Shown here one piece after another: positions 54,211 to 63,428 of a DNA stretch of 64,000 nucleotides. The stretch lies in NCBI RefSeq assembly GCF_000969825.1, contig NZ_KQ033919.1, forward strand, positions 2,598,671-2,662,670, written 5' to 3'. The position numbers and the translations under genes are program-made. The notes under the pieces are model-generated. The model saw only the letters and a list, made by a program, of their open reading frames with translations, made no database searches and was not told the origin of the DNA. How positions within the stretch are numbered: position 1 is the first letter of the stretch; every line of letters begins with the position of its first letter. This DNA is from Parabacteroides gordonii MS-1 = DSM 23371. Its GTDB lineage: Bacteria; Bacteroidota; Bacteroidia; Bacteroidales; Tannerellaceae.

Positions 54211-54241
54211 TTGTATCTTATCGTTTTATTCACTACTTTTG
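54211..54241 (+). promoter_or_regulatory. Promoter of the transglutaminase-like lipoprotein gene
   Basis: TTG at 54211-54213 and TACTTTTG at 54234-54241 have a 20 bp spacer, giving a start near 54248. It overlaps the alternative TTG codon at 54239 and so fixes the start at 54263. Confidence 0.75.
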
Positions 54242-54262
54242 GCACACATACATAATCACTCT

Positions 54263-56920
54263 ATGAACAAAAAACATCTATTCACATTGCTGTGCACCCT
54301 TCTTTTATGTGCAGCATGCAGCAAGCAGCAACACTTCATCTCTGACAATGCATTCAGAGCGGAAGTAGAGAAAGATTTCCAGGCCAAACAGGTTGCCCTG
54401 CCTGACGGAGATCTGTTCGCAGTTTTCAATCAGGAAATGACGCCGCAGGAGAAAGAGGCATTGACCTTCCTTTACGCCTACATGCCGATCGGTGACATTA
54501 CCGATTATGACGGGAAACTCTATCTGGATAACATCCGCAGTTCTTTCAAGGCGAAACAGGAAATGCCCTGGGGCGACAGTATCCCTGAAGACATCTTCCG
54601 TCACTTCGTCCTGCCGATCCGCGTGAACAACGAGAACCTGGACGAAAGCCGTATGGTCTTCTTCGACGAACTGAAAGACCGTGTAAAAGGCCTGTCCTTG
54701 TACGATGCCGTGCTGGAAGTAAACCACTGGTGTCATGAGAAAGTAATCTATACCCCTTCCGATGCCCGTACCAGCTCGCCGCTGGCCTCTGTAAAGACAG
54801 CTTACGGACGTTGCGGTGAAGAGTCAACCTTTACGGTGGCCGCACTCCGCTCGGTAGGTATCCCCGCCCGCCAGGTATATACCCCGCGCTGGGCACACAC
54901 CGACGACAACCATGCTTGGGTGGAAGCCTGGGTGAACGGCAAATGGATGTTCCTGGGCGCTTGCGAACCGGAACCGATCCTGAACCTGGGATGGTTTAAC
55001 GGCCCCGCTTACCGTGGCATGCTGATGCACACCAAGGTATTCGGCAAATACAACGGCCCCGAAGAAGTCATGCTCGAAACAGACGGTTACACCGAGATCA
55101 ATGTGATCGACAACTACGCACCGACAGGCAAAGCCATCGTAACGATAGTGGATGCCGACGGCAAGCCCGTTCCCGATGCCAGCGTTGAATTCAAGATATA
55201 CAACTATGCCGAGTTCTATACCGTAGCCAATAAAAAGACCGACGCCGAAGGAAAGACCTTCCTGACAGCCGGTAAAGGCGATATGTTCGTCTGGGCTACC
55301 AAAGACGGCAAGTTCGGTTTCGACAAAGTATCTTTCGGTAAAGGCGATGTAACGATCAAGTTGGATAAGAAGCCGGGTGACGCCATCGAAGCAGTCGCTC
55401 TGGATGTTATCCCGCCGGTAGACGGTTCCATCCCTGCTGAAGTAACTCCCGAACAGAAGGAAACCAATGCGAAACGCCTGTTGGAAGAAGACGCTATCCG
55501 TAATAAATACGTAGCTACCTTCTATACCGAAGAGAAAGCGGAAGCCCTGGCAAAAGAGCTGGGTATCGACCCGTTGAAAACGTCCGACTTCCTGATCGGC
55601 AGCCGTGGCAACTGGATGGAGATCGAGAAGTTCCTGCGCGAAACTCCGTCCGACAAACGTCCGGTAGCAATGGCTTTGCTGGATGTGATCTCTGCGAAAG
55701 ACCTTCGCGATACACCTGCTTCTGTACTGGCCGACCATCTGAACAATACGGAAGTGGTTAACTCGGATCAGTTCAACAGATATATCCTGAACCCGCGTGT
55801 AGCCAACGAATTCCTGTCTCCTTACCGCAGCTATTTCATTGCCAACATAGATCCGGAACTGGCCAAACAGGCTCAGGCAGATCCGATGGCACTGGTTGAC
55901 TGGGTGAAGAAGAATATCACGATCAAGAACGAACTCAACTCGCAGCGTATCCCTGTTATGCCGATGGGCGTATTCAAATCGCGTGTGGCTGATACCGGAT
56001 CGCGCGACATCTTCTTTATCGCTGTGGCACGTAGCCTGGGTATCCCTGCCCGTATCGAGCCGGTAGCACGCAAGGTACAGTTTATGAAAGACGGCCGGTG
56101 GATGGATGTAGACTTCGAAGCAGCCGTTCAGACTACAGCCAAGCAAGGTAAGGTTACAGCTACTTACGCTCCGATCAAGGCATTGCAGGATCCGAAATAT
56201 TACAGCCATTTCACGATCGCCAAGATCCTTCCGGATGCTAAATTGCAGACGCTGAACTTCCGCAGTGCAAGTACCGATATGGGTGTAGGTACCACCTGGA
56301 GCAGCTTGTTGAAGAAACCGCAGGCTATCGACGAAGGCAACTATATGATGGTGACCGGAACCCGTATGGCAAACGGCAGCGTACTGGCCGAAGTATCGTT
56401 CTTCAACATAGAACCGGATAAGACAACCAATATCAAACTGGAGATGCGTGAGAACCTCGAAGAAGTGCAGGTGATCGGTAACTTCAACTCCGAGAATAAG
56501 TTCAAACGTGCCGATAACGGCGAAGAAACCAGTGTACTGGCAACAACCGGCCGTGGTTACTTCGTAGTGGCTATCCTCGGTGCCCGTCAGGAACCGACCA
56601 ACCACGCTATGCGCGACATCGCCGCCGTGAAGAAAGACCTCGAAGCATGGGGACGCAGCATGGTGCTTCTTTTCCCGGATGAAAAGGGTTACAACAGCTT
56701 CGATCCGAAAGAGTTCGGCGACCTGCCCGGCACTATCACTTACGGTATCGATGCAGACAACCATATCCAGAAGGAGATCGCATCGGCCATGAAGCTGCAG
56801 AATGCAAGCCAGTTGCCGATCTTCATCATCGCCGACACTTTCAACCGCGTCGTATTCGTATCCCAGGGATACACGATCGGCCTGGGTGAACAGTTGATGA
56901 AGGTGATACATAAGCTGTAA
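54263..56920 (+). CDS. Transglutaminase-like lipoprotein with degenerate second domain and thioredoxin-like C-terminus
   Basis: 885 residues. The lipoprotein signal ends in LLCAAC. The first transglutaminase-like domain (about 120-245) carries Cys184 in YGRCGEES and His217 in DDNHAWVEAW, followed by a carboxypeptidase-regulatory-like beta domain (about 290-370). A second region near 555-620 repeats the local pattern RSLGIPAR but has Thr/Ser where the Cys is expected (TGSRDIFF, around Ser580), so it is probably inactive. The last 110 residues look thioredoxin-like (MVLLFPDEKGYN, LPIFIIADTFNRVVFVSQGY) without a CxxC. It may cut or crosslink peptides at the cell surface. It lies just after SusC/SusD but has its own promoter. 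Confidence 0.85.
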   Translation: MNKKHLFTLLCTLLLCAACSKQQHFISDNAFRAEVEKDFQAKQVALPDGDLFAVFNQEMTPQEKEALTFLYAYMPIGDITDYDGKLYLDNIRSSFKAKQEMPWGDSIPEDIFRHFVLPIRVNNENLDESRMVFFDELKDRVKGLSLYDAVLEVNHWCHEKVIYTPSDARTSSPLASVKTAYGRCGEESTFTVAALRSVGIPARQVYTPRWAHTDDNHAWVEAWVNGKWMFLGACEPEPILNLGWFNGPAYRGMLMHTKVFGKYNGPEEVMLETDGYTEINVIDNYAPTGKAIVTIVDADGKPVPDASVEFKIYNYAEFYTVANKKTDAEGKTFLTAGKGDMFVWATKDGKFGFDKVSFGKGDVTIKLDKKPGDAIEAVALDVIPPVDGSIPAEVTPEQKETNAKRLLEEDAIRNKYVATFYTEEKAEALAKELGIDPLKTSDFLIGSRGNWMEIEKFLRETPSDKRPVAMALLDVISAKDLRDTPASVLADHLNNTEVVNSDQFNRYILNPRVANEFLSPYRSYFIANIDPELAKQAQADPMALVDWVKKNITIKNELNSQRIPVMPMGVFKSRVADTGSRDIFFIAVARSLGIPARIEPVARKVQFMKDGRWMDVDFEAAVQTTAKQGKVTATYAPIKALQDPKYYSHFTIAKILPDAKLQTLNFRSASTDMGVGTTWSSLLKKPQAIDEGNYMMVTGTRMANGSVLAEVSFFNIEPDKTTNIKLEMRENLEEVQVIGNFNSENKFKRADNGEETSVLATTGRGYFVVAILGARQEPTNHAMRDIAAVKKDLEAWGRSMVLLFPDEKGYNSFDPKEFGDLPGTITYGIDADNHIQKEIASAMKLQNASQLPIFIIADTFNRVVFVSQGYTIGLGEQLMKVIHKL

Positions 56921-56941
56921 GATCTGGCAAGAACAGAAACA

Positions 56942-56983
56942 AAATCAGCCGGGGTGTTATATCAAGATACCCCGGCTGATTTA
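56942..56983. terminator. Bidirectional terminator
   Basis: AAATCAGCCGGGGT pairs with ACCCCGGCTGATTT around a 13-base loop, with A/T flanks. It serves the transglutaminase-like gene and the convergent nuclease gene. Confidence 0.88.
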
Positions 56984-57003
56984 ATATATTATGCAGTCAT
57001 AAA

Positions 57004-57879
57004 TTACAATTCGTCAATCTCTTTCACCGACAATCCGGTACACTGAGCGATCGTTTCAATATTAATTCCCTGTTTTTTTAAGTTCGCAGCAATGAGACGT
57101 TGTTCTTCTGCCTTGCCTTTCTCCAGACCTTCCATTTTGCCTTTCTCTAATCCTTTCTTCAAACCCTTCTCTTCAGCTTCTTCTACAGCATATTCCAGCG
57201 TAGCACGCCAGTCGCGGTAAATCTTTAGATTCTCCTCATAGACGGCACGTTCGTGATCGGTCATTGCTTCTAATTTCGATACATCGAGCAGACGCTTGAA
57301 GGCATCATTTTTCTCCTTGAACGGAGACATATCAAATAAATTCATATTCTTCAATATAAAAATCGTGTTTTCAAGAGGCGTCTTACACTCCTCTTCACTT
57401 AAATTGAACAGGTCGAACGACAGATAGATCTGCTTCAACTTGACCTCGCCAAATGCTTTACCCGTTGCCTCGTTCGCCAAAACCACATCCGTGCGCCAAC
57501 TATGAAACTCAGGCAGGCTGAAGTTCAACAGGTAGATACCATACACCGGAAGCAGGCTGTACTTCCAGTCATCACCGATCCTTCCCTGACGGGAGACCAT
57601 TTTACAAAGATAATAGAATCCGCGGTTAAAGAAATAACGTTGCGGGCAATTCTGCATCTCCAAAATAAATTTACTTCCATCCACATCTTCGCAAAGGAGA
57701 TCGAAGATCACCGTGCGCTGTTCTACTACTTCCGGTTGGATTTCTTTATCGAGATAAGTCAGGTCTTTCACCCGGTGCTCGCCTTCGAGGGCGGCATTGA
57801 TAAAGTCGATGGCTACTTGCTTTACTCCGAATACGGTTTTAAAAGCGCTATCCAGCATGATATTAACGTACTTTTCCAT
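57004..57879 (-). CDS. Rpn-family PD-(D/E)XK nuclease / transposase-family protein
   Basis: 291 residues. The N-terminal part is MLDSAFKTVFG, typical of the family. The nuclease motif contains VIFDLLCEDVDGSKFILEMQ (Asp, then Glu-x-Gln), followed by FYYLCKMV. The C-terminal end is a lysine/glutamate-rich repeat segment (GLKKGLEKGKMEGLEKGKAE, about 243-262) that then forms a short helix-turn-helix-like tail (IETIAQCTGLSVKEIDEL). Such proteins are multi-copy in Bacteroidetes and were proposed to promote recombination through endonuclease activity. No inverted repeats bound it, so it is not an intact insertion sequence. A -7 match (TATCTTTG, minus strand, 57926-57933) lies upstream. Confidence 0.88.
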   Translation of the reverse strand: MEKYVNIMLDSAFKTVFGVKQVAIDFINAALEGEHRVKDLTYLDKEIQPEVVEQRTVIFDLLCEDVDGSKFILEMQNCPQRYFFNRGFYYLCKMVSRQGRIGDDWKYSLLPVYGIYLLNFSLPEFHSWRTDVVLANEATGKAFGEVKLKQIYLSFDLFNLSEEECKTPLENTIFILKNMNLFDMSPFKEKNDAFKRLLDVSKLEAMTDHERAVYEENLKIYRDWRATLEYAVEEAEEKGLKKGLEKGKMEGLEKGKAEEQRLIAANLKKQGINIETIAQCTGLSVKEIDEL

Positions 57880-57901
57880 ATGTCAATGGTTTTAATGGTC
57901 T

Positions 57902-57921
57902 GTTACCCACTAGCGGGTAAC
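57902..57921. promoter_or_regulatory. Near-perfect palindrome in the leader of the nuclease gene
   Basis: GTTACCC-ACTAGC-GGGTAAC has 7-bp perfect arms; the whole 20 bp is palindromic except for one central pair of mismatches. It lies between the likely transcript start and the ATG, so it is either an operator or an RNA hairpin. Confidence 0.5.
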
Positions 57922-58212
57922 GGGACAAAGATAGTTGTTTTTTATTTATATCAAAAGATGAAGCTGCTTTTTTCATGGCTTCAAAGAGAATGAGCATGTG
58001 AAGTTTAGAGACTCTTTCCCCACCAATAAGAAATATTGGGGAAAATCACTCCAAAAACCCCCTTTTTACAATCCCCGGCAAAAACCCGAAATAATGCCCA
58101 TTGAAACACAGGCTATTATGAAACGCGCGCGGGTACATATTTATATAAATAGGGGTAGTCGAATACGGGGTATGAACTTTTGAATAATAAAGGATAGATG
58201 CCAAAAAAGGAC

Positions 58213-58418
58213 TGACTAGATAAATCGTTCCTTTTTTTTAGTCATACAAAGGTATCGCTTAATTTTGAATGTGCAATCCTTTTAAGAATTATTTTATCTG
58301 ATCTATGTGCTTTCTTATCAACCGGATAGCAAAATATGTATGAAATTGCTCCTTTTCTACACGAAAGCAAAAGGCCTCCGGAAGAATGACTAAAAAAAAG
58401 GAACGTTTTGGCTAGTCA
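58213..58418. promoter_or_regulatory. Candidate invertible promoter cassette (33-bp inverted repeats)
   Basis: The arms 58213-58245 and 58386-58418 are inverted 33-mers of equal length that differ at three positions; the conserved part is ATGACTAAAAAAAAGGAACG. They enclose 140 bp holding one full consensus promoter that points left, away from the surface-protein gene at 58500. Inversion would place it beside the right arm, pointing at that gene, with a leader of about 115 nt. No full consensus promoter reads rightward in the present orientation; only an isolated -7-like TAATTTTG at 58260 without a TTG at the right distance is seen. The reading is phase variation, currently OFF. The recombinase is not in the window. 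Confidence 0.75.
58247..58276 (-). promoter_or_regulatory. Consensus promoter inside the invertible cassette, facing left
   Basis: Read leftward: TTG at 58276-58274, a 19 bp spacer, then TACCTTTG at 58254-58247, one base inside the left inverted repeat. No gene lies downstream of it on the left within about 370 bases on the same strand except the end region upstream of the nuclease gene. Confidence 0.72.
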
Positions 58419-58499
58419 TTTAACAATAGGCAACACTAAGGCATCCTCTACGAATAGGCTTTTTAAGTAACACTATTATTAATATTAAATTAAAGAATT

Positions 58500-61400
58500 A
58501 TGAACAAAAAGTTTTCTACGTTAGTAGCTGCACTGTTAGCTTCTGGTGGATTGTTCTACGCTGTAGATGCAATGATCCTGCCGGATGTGGATGGTGGAGC
58601 TAAGTATGTGATGGTTCAAACCAGAGCTGCTTCTCCTGCAGAGTATACTGTTAAAGGTGAGGCACTGTCTGCTGAACTGACTTTTGAAAATGCAAAGATC
58701 TGGAAAGGTAAAGCAAATCAATCGGCTACTAATCTGGTTACTGCTAACGGAAGTTATATCGGAAAGGCTGCAACAGGAGAAGTCGTATTGCTTCCTGCTT
58801 CTGGCGACGCAGCACCTGATGGCGCTGTTGCTTTTACATTTGAAGGTGAAAATCTTAAATCCGGTACTGATTTCCTTATTGTAAATACCACTACTGGTGC
58901 ATTATCTTTGAAAGCGACTCCGGGGGCTGGTGAAGCTTTTGTTGGCGTATTTACTGCTGTAGGAACAGTGGCAAATACAGCAAGTACAACTGAGGCTTTT
59001 GCTTTGGGACAGAATGTGAAGGAAGCTGCTGAAATAGCTGTTAGTAGCCAGGTTGCTGCAGGGTATTCGGAGACTACTGCTGAAAAGCTTTCTTTGGGAA
59101 CTACTATTTCTGATGGAACTTTTACAACTTCTGCTTTTACTGTTGATGCAAGTAATAAAGTAAGTTTCTCTACTCCCGATGGAAGAACACTTTACTTGAA
59201 ACAGAATGATGCAACTCTTGAGTTTGTAGATAATGCTGATGATGCTTCTGCTATTAGCTTAAATGAATCCACTTATGAAGTAAAGATCGGTACGAAATTC
59301 TTGCAGGTTTCAGGTAGTGATATTGTTCTAGGAAGTTCGGCAAGCACAGGTAATAATATTTATGCTTATCCTAAAAGTGGAGGTAGCCAGAAACAGTCAA
59401 TAACTGCTGGAGAGATCTATTTAGCAAAGGTTGCTGATGATAATAAAGGATCTATTGGCTCTGCGGATGCAGATCCTATTATCTTTACCCCCGAAGAATT
59501 AGCACAAGCAGAAGCCGCTAATATTACTAATCTTAGCTCAGTAGACGCTACTAGCCAGTGGACAGTAAAAGATGGCAAGATCGGTGCTTCTAAGAGCCTT
59601 TTGACAGGAAGTGCAGATGCTGATATGACATTAGCAGCAACAAGTGAAGTTACCTTCACTTTGTGTGCCGATGGTCGTTTGAAATCAGGAAGCAATTATT
59701 TAGCAATTGTAAGCAATAAGCTACAATTAAAAGCTGAAGGTGACGGTGTTAAATATGCATATCTGTATGCTGTTTCAACTAATACTGTATCAGGAACTCC
59801 TAAACTAGGCACAGGCGAAGCTCCGGCTGACGGAACTTACGTAATTGCTGAAAGAACAGAATCACAGGTAGCTCTGGCTAACGGTGCTCAGGTTCTTACC
59901 GCAGTAGAAAAAGCGGCAACTCCGGCTGATCCTGAAGCTGGTGGAAACTTGACGGTCGCTCCGGATGCTACTACTCCTGTATTGGTTAAGTTAGGTGAAA
60001 ACTTACTGATCGTTGACGGTGGTAAAGTTAAGACAATTGCTGCTAGCGAATGGAGCCTGACAGATGGTGCTAAAGCCGCTGCTGCATCCTGGTTGGTAAA
60101 CAATGGTAAATACGAATCAGTAGCATTGAAGAATGCCGGTGAAGCAAAAAGATTCCTGGATGTCGCTCCTGGTTTAAAATCTGCAGATCCTGCTGAAGCA
60201 ACTGCTTTTGCTTTGACTGCTAACGGTGGTACGTTTGCTTATTATACGGATGCAACAAACACAACTACGACTATTAGTGGAACATTCAAATTTGGTTATA
60301 CAAAGCAAGGTGCAAATGTATTCTTTACGAATACAGGTGCTAAAGCTGAAAATTATGCTGCTGCCGCCGCTACCAAATTGGCTGCTTCTTCCGTAATCGC
60401 TCAGGCTCCTGAAAACACAACTCACGAAGCTTATAGTTTGGTTAAGAATGACGGTAATTATTATCTGTTATCTGTTGATGGCGGACAGAACTACTTGTCT
60501 TGGAATGGTACTACTTTAGAGAAAAAGACTTCTGCAGAGGTGGTTAGTGCAGAGAATGCCGGTGCTGTTTCAGCTACAGATGATGCATTGAAGAATGTAT
60601 TGTGGAAAGTAACAGAATCTACATTCGGTGGTGTTAAGCACTATACTTTATCGACTGTTGCAAGTACAACAGATAAGCCTTTAGTATTGGGAGGCGGTTC
60701 CGACTTTGAAAGCGTTGGCGGTTTGTCTTATAATACAAACTTAGCCGTACAGTTACAGCTGAATGGTGCAACATCAAAGACAATGGTTATCACTGATGCT
60801 ACTAATGGTATTGCTCTTTCGCAGGCTGCCCAGGGTGAAACAGTTGCAACCTTCGGTTTGTATGCAGCTCCGGGTATGTTGCTGGATGGTAAATATCTGA
60901 CTGAAAAGCTGGGTAACGGTTTTGATGTAACGATTGCTATCGACAAAGACTTCAAGAAGACTTCTATCGAAGCAAATCCGTTCACAGGTACTTTGACTCC
61001 GGTAAGATCTGTTGCAAAGACGAACAATAAAGTTGTTTCAACTGCTGCAAATGCAAATACGGATAAACGTTTCTACCTGCAGAATGCAGCCGGCGACTTC
61101 ATCGTATTGGATACTGAATCTACATGGAGTGAATCTTCTGAAAGCTTGAATGGTGAAAACTCTAAGGATCGTGGTTACAAACTGGCTACTATCTCTAAAG
61201 AAGACTTCTGGGCAATGACCGTAGGAGAATCAGGTAGCGGTGATGCAGACATGAAAGCTCAGTATAAATATACCTTTGGTGTAAGTTATAGTGCCGGTGT
61301 TTATAAAGCATCCGATGCAAAAGCTCTGGCTATTAATGTGTACAATACTGGTGCAACTACTGAAAGCGATTTGTTCGGTAAACTGTATGTTGCTACTGTA

Positions 61401-63395
61401 GACGGCAAGAACATGCTGACAACATCCAACTCTATCGAAACAGACGGTAGCCGTGTAGAAAACTGGCCGTTCATCAAGTTCGGTGGTTCTAACCTGACAG
61501 ACATCAAGACTTTGCTGAAAGGTAAGTTCGTTACTATCGTGAATGCAAATACTGCTGCTAAATACAACTCAAAAGGGTATGGTAAAGTATATGCAATCAA
61601 TACAGAAAGTGAAGCCGGTTATGTGGATGCTTCTAAGGTTCTGTTGACTTCTCCGGAAGCTCAGTGGGCTGTAACGAAGAACAGTAGCAACCAGTTGGTA
61701 TTCACCAACCGTGAAAATCCGTCAATCGCATTGGATGCTCAGACATTATATAATGTAGAAGCTGACAATGTATATGCTTTCGCAGGTTCTCAGGATACTG
61801 TTAAGATCGAATTCGTAAACAATGCAACTAAGTTCGACGGTTTCGCCAACATGGATGAAAATGCATTGAGAGACGAACAGTTCAAGATCGCTGCTTATCT
61901 GCCTGTAACAGAAAATGCTTATCTGACAGAAAACCATGCCGGCAAACACCAGATCGGTTTGGATAAGAATGCTGCCAATGCAGTTATCTGGTCTTTGACA
62001 AAAGAATATGCAGGACGCCCGGCCAAGAACGTTTCCAGAATCGATACCGTATATGTAGTAAGCACATTAGGTTATTACGATGGCAACGATTACAAATCGG
62101 ATAAGAAAGATACATTGGCTATCCTTCCGTATATCGTGAAAAACGATGCTAACGGCGAATATGTAAGATATGGAGTTGACTCTAATATCAAGGATAACGA
62201 TCTGATGAAGCATTATGTATGCAATCCGTTCAATGGTGAAAGTACATTGGATGAAGCAGGTGCTAAGGCTGCTGCCCAGCGTTTCGCTCTGAAGATGAAA
62301 CCGAACGGTACTTACAACCTGGTTGAGATCGATCAGACTGATGATAAGATTGGTTCATATAAGACTAATACATTAGGCGATTTGAAGATGTATGCCGGAA
62401 CCAGCGAAAACAATGGTATTACTAACCGTGCCGACATCTATGACCAGACAGAAAACGACCTGTTCGTTGTAGAAAAGATGGATGCTCCTGCATATCGTAA
62501 GATCGCTATGGGTGATACGATCCGTATCTACCGTGCTGAAAACGATGCACAGGTGGTATATGAAAAGGGTGAATTCCTGAGCATTGCAAATGCAGTTCAG
62601 TTCCCGAAAATCAATCCTGCTCTGTATGTCGACACCGCTTATGTAGATCGTGGCAACAACAACCGTTGGGAATATTTGTTGACAGTGGAAGCTGTTCGCA
62701 AGATTGTGAACGACGATTGCGGTATACCTTCTCACGAGAAGTTCCATGCCGATACTACTTACGGACGCTTCCTGGTTAACCTGATGGATTCTGCCAATGT
62801 ATATGCCGAAACGCATATCCATGACAACAAGTACATCAACGAAGAAGATGGCGAAAGCTATGCTAAGCTGGGCTTCGTGAAAGGTTATCATACAAAAGAT
62901 TCTTTGTTCGTAGAACGAGTAGCCGGTAAGTTCGATCGTCTGCCGATGGATAGAAAAGCAAACTCTCATAGCGTAGCTAAGTTTGCCTTCCGCATCGTAG
63001 ATCAGGATACTAAATCATTCGTTATCGAAACAGGCCGTAAAGATTTCGGTTCAAGCGAATACGCTGAAAAGCCGGGTTATCTGAAATGGTTGAACGGTGT
63101 ATTAGTTGTAGTAGATGACGTTAAGAAAGCCGACATCTTCAACTTGAATGCTGACGAAACTCGCATCCCGACAGCCAACGAAGGTATCAACGCAAGTGAA
63201 GTATCAGTAATTGCTAAAGAAGGTGCAGTTGTTATCAACGGCGCTCAGGGTAAGAAAGTTACTATCAGCAACGTTCTTGGTCAGACAATCGCTAACACAG
63301 TTCTTTCTTCCGGCAACGCTACCCTCTCTGCTCCTGCAGGTATCGTAGTAGTAGCCGTAGAAGGCGAAGCAGCTGTAAAGGCAATCGTAAAATAA
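58500..63395 (+). CDS. Very large surface protein with DUF6383-like C-terminal domain
   Basis: 1631 residues. A signal peptide (about 1-24, ending VDA) precedes a long, Ala/Thr/Ser/Asp-rich beta-rich body with very few Cys and recurring tryptophan-centred segments (near residues 351 QWTVKDG, 517 EWSLTDG, 700 LWKVTES, 1054 QWAVTKN, 1161 IWSLTKE), suggesting divergent repeats. The last 70 residues (SVIAKEGAVVINGAQGKKV to the C-terminus) resemble the DUF6383 domain and a terminal beta-sorting signal. Many D-(S/T)-(hydrophobic) triplets match the Bacteroides O-glycosylation motif. It probably belongs to the S-layer-like glycoproteins of Parabacteroides, some of which are known to vary by DNA inversion. 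Its only clear promoter is in the cassette upstream. Confidence 0.85.
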   Translation: MNKKFSTLVAALLASGGLFYAVDAMILPDVDGGAKYVMVQTRAASPAEYTVKGEALSAELTFENAKIWKGKANQSATNLVTANGSYIGKAATGEVVLLPASGDAAPDGAVAFTFEGENLKSGTDFLIVNTTTGALSLKATPGAGEAFVGVFTAVGTVANTASTTEAFALGQNVKEAAEIAVSSQVAAGYSETTAEKLSLGTTISDGTFTTSAFTVDASNKVSFSTPDGRTLYLKQNDATLEFVDNADDASAISLNESTYEVKIGTKFLQVSGSDIVLGSSASTGNNIYAYPKSGGSQKQSITAGEIYLAKVADDNKGSIGSADADPIIFTPEELAQAEAANITNLSSVDATSQWTVKDGKIGASKSLLTGSADADMTLAATSEVTFTLCADGRLKSGSNYLAIVSNKLQLKAEGDGVKYAYLYAVSTNTVSGTPKLGTGEAPADGTYVIAERTESQVALANGAQVLTAVEKAATPADPEAGGNLTVAPDATTPVLVKLGENLLIVDGGKVKTIAASEWSLTDGAKAAAASWLVNNGKYESVALKNAGEAKRFLDVAPGLKSADPAEATAFALTANGGTFAYYTDATNTTTTISGTFKFGYTKQGANVFFTNTGAKAENYAAAAATKLAASSVIAQAPENTTHEAYSLVKNDGNYYLLSVDGGQNYLSWNGTTLEKKTSAEVVSAENAGAVSATDDALKNVLWKVTESTFGGVKHYTLSTVASTTDKPLVLGGGSDFESVGGLSYNTNLAVQLQLNGATSKTMVITDATNGIALSQAAQGETVATFGLYAAPGMLLDGKYLTEKLGNGFDVTIAIDKDFKKTSIEANPFTGTLTPVRSVAKTNNKVVSTAANANTDKRFYLQNAAGDFIVLDTESTWSESSESLNGENSKDRGYKLATISKEDFWAMTVGESGSGDADMKAQYKYTFGVSYSAGVYKASDAKALAINVYNTGATTESDLFGKLYVATVDGKNMLTTSNSIETDGSRVENWPFIKFGGSNLTDIKTLLKGKFVTIVNANTAAKYNSKGYGKVYAINTESEAGYVDASKVLLTSPEAQWAVTKNSSNQLVFTNRENPSIALDAQTLYNVEADNVYAFAGSQDTVKIEFVNNATKFDGFANMDENALRDEQFKIAAYLPVTENAYLTENHAGKHQIGLDKNAANAVIWSLTKEYAGRPAKNVSRIDTVYVVSTLGYYDGNDYKSDKKDTLAILPYIVKNDANGEYVRYGVDSNIKDNDLMKHYVCNPFNGESTLDEAGAKAAAQRFALKMKPNGTYNLVEIDQTDDKIGSYKTNTLGDLKMYAGTSENNGITNRADIYDQTENDLFVVEKMDAPAYRKIAMGDTIRIYRAENDAQVVYEKGEFLSIANAVQFPKINPALYVDTAYVDRGNNNRWEYLLTVEAVRKIVNDDCGIPSHEKFHADTTYGRFLVNLMDSANVYAETHIHDNKYINEEDGESYAKLGFVKGYHTKDSLFVERVAGKFDRLPMDRKANSHSVAKFAFRIVDQDTKSFVIETGRKDFGSSEYAEKPGYLKWLNGVLVVVDDVKKADIFNLNADETRIPTANEGINASEVSVIAKEGAVVINGAQGKKVTISNVLGQTIANTVLSSGNATLSAPAGIVVVAVEGEAAVKAIVK

Positions 63396-63428
63396 TAGAA
63401 ACTATTTATAATCAATAAATTTAAATTT

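Noticed and set aside
54824-56911. Long leftward open frame (695 codons) opposite the transglutaminase-like gene
   Set aside because: It is antisense to a gene with clear domains, lipobox and promoter. Its translation has no recognisable motif and its length reflects codon use of the real gene.
57004-57879. Considered as a complete insertion sequence
   Set aside because: No terminal inverted repeats or target duplications were seen around the gene; the family name is historical.
57998-58183. Small rightward frame (61 codons) left of the invertible cassette
   Set aside because: No promoter, no family resemblance, and a low-complexity intergenic context.
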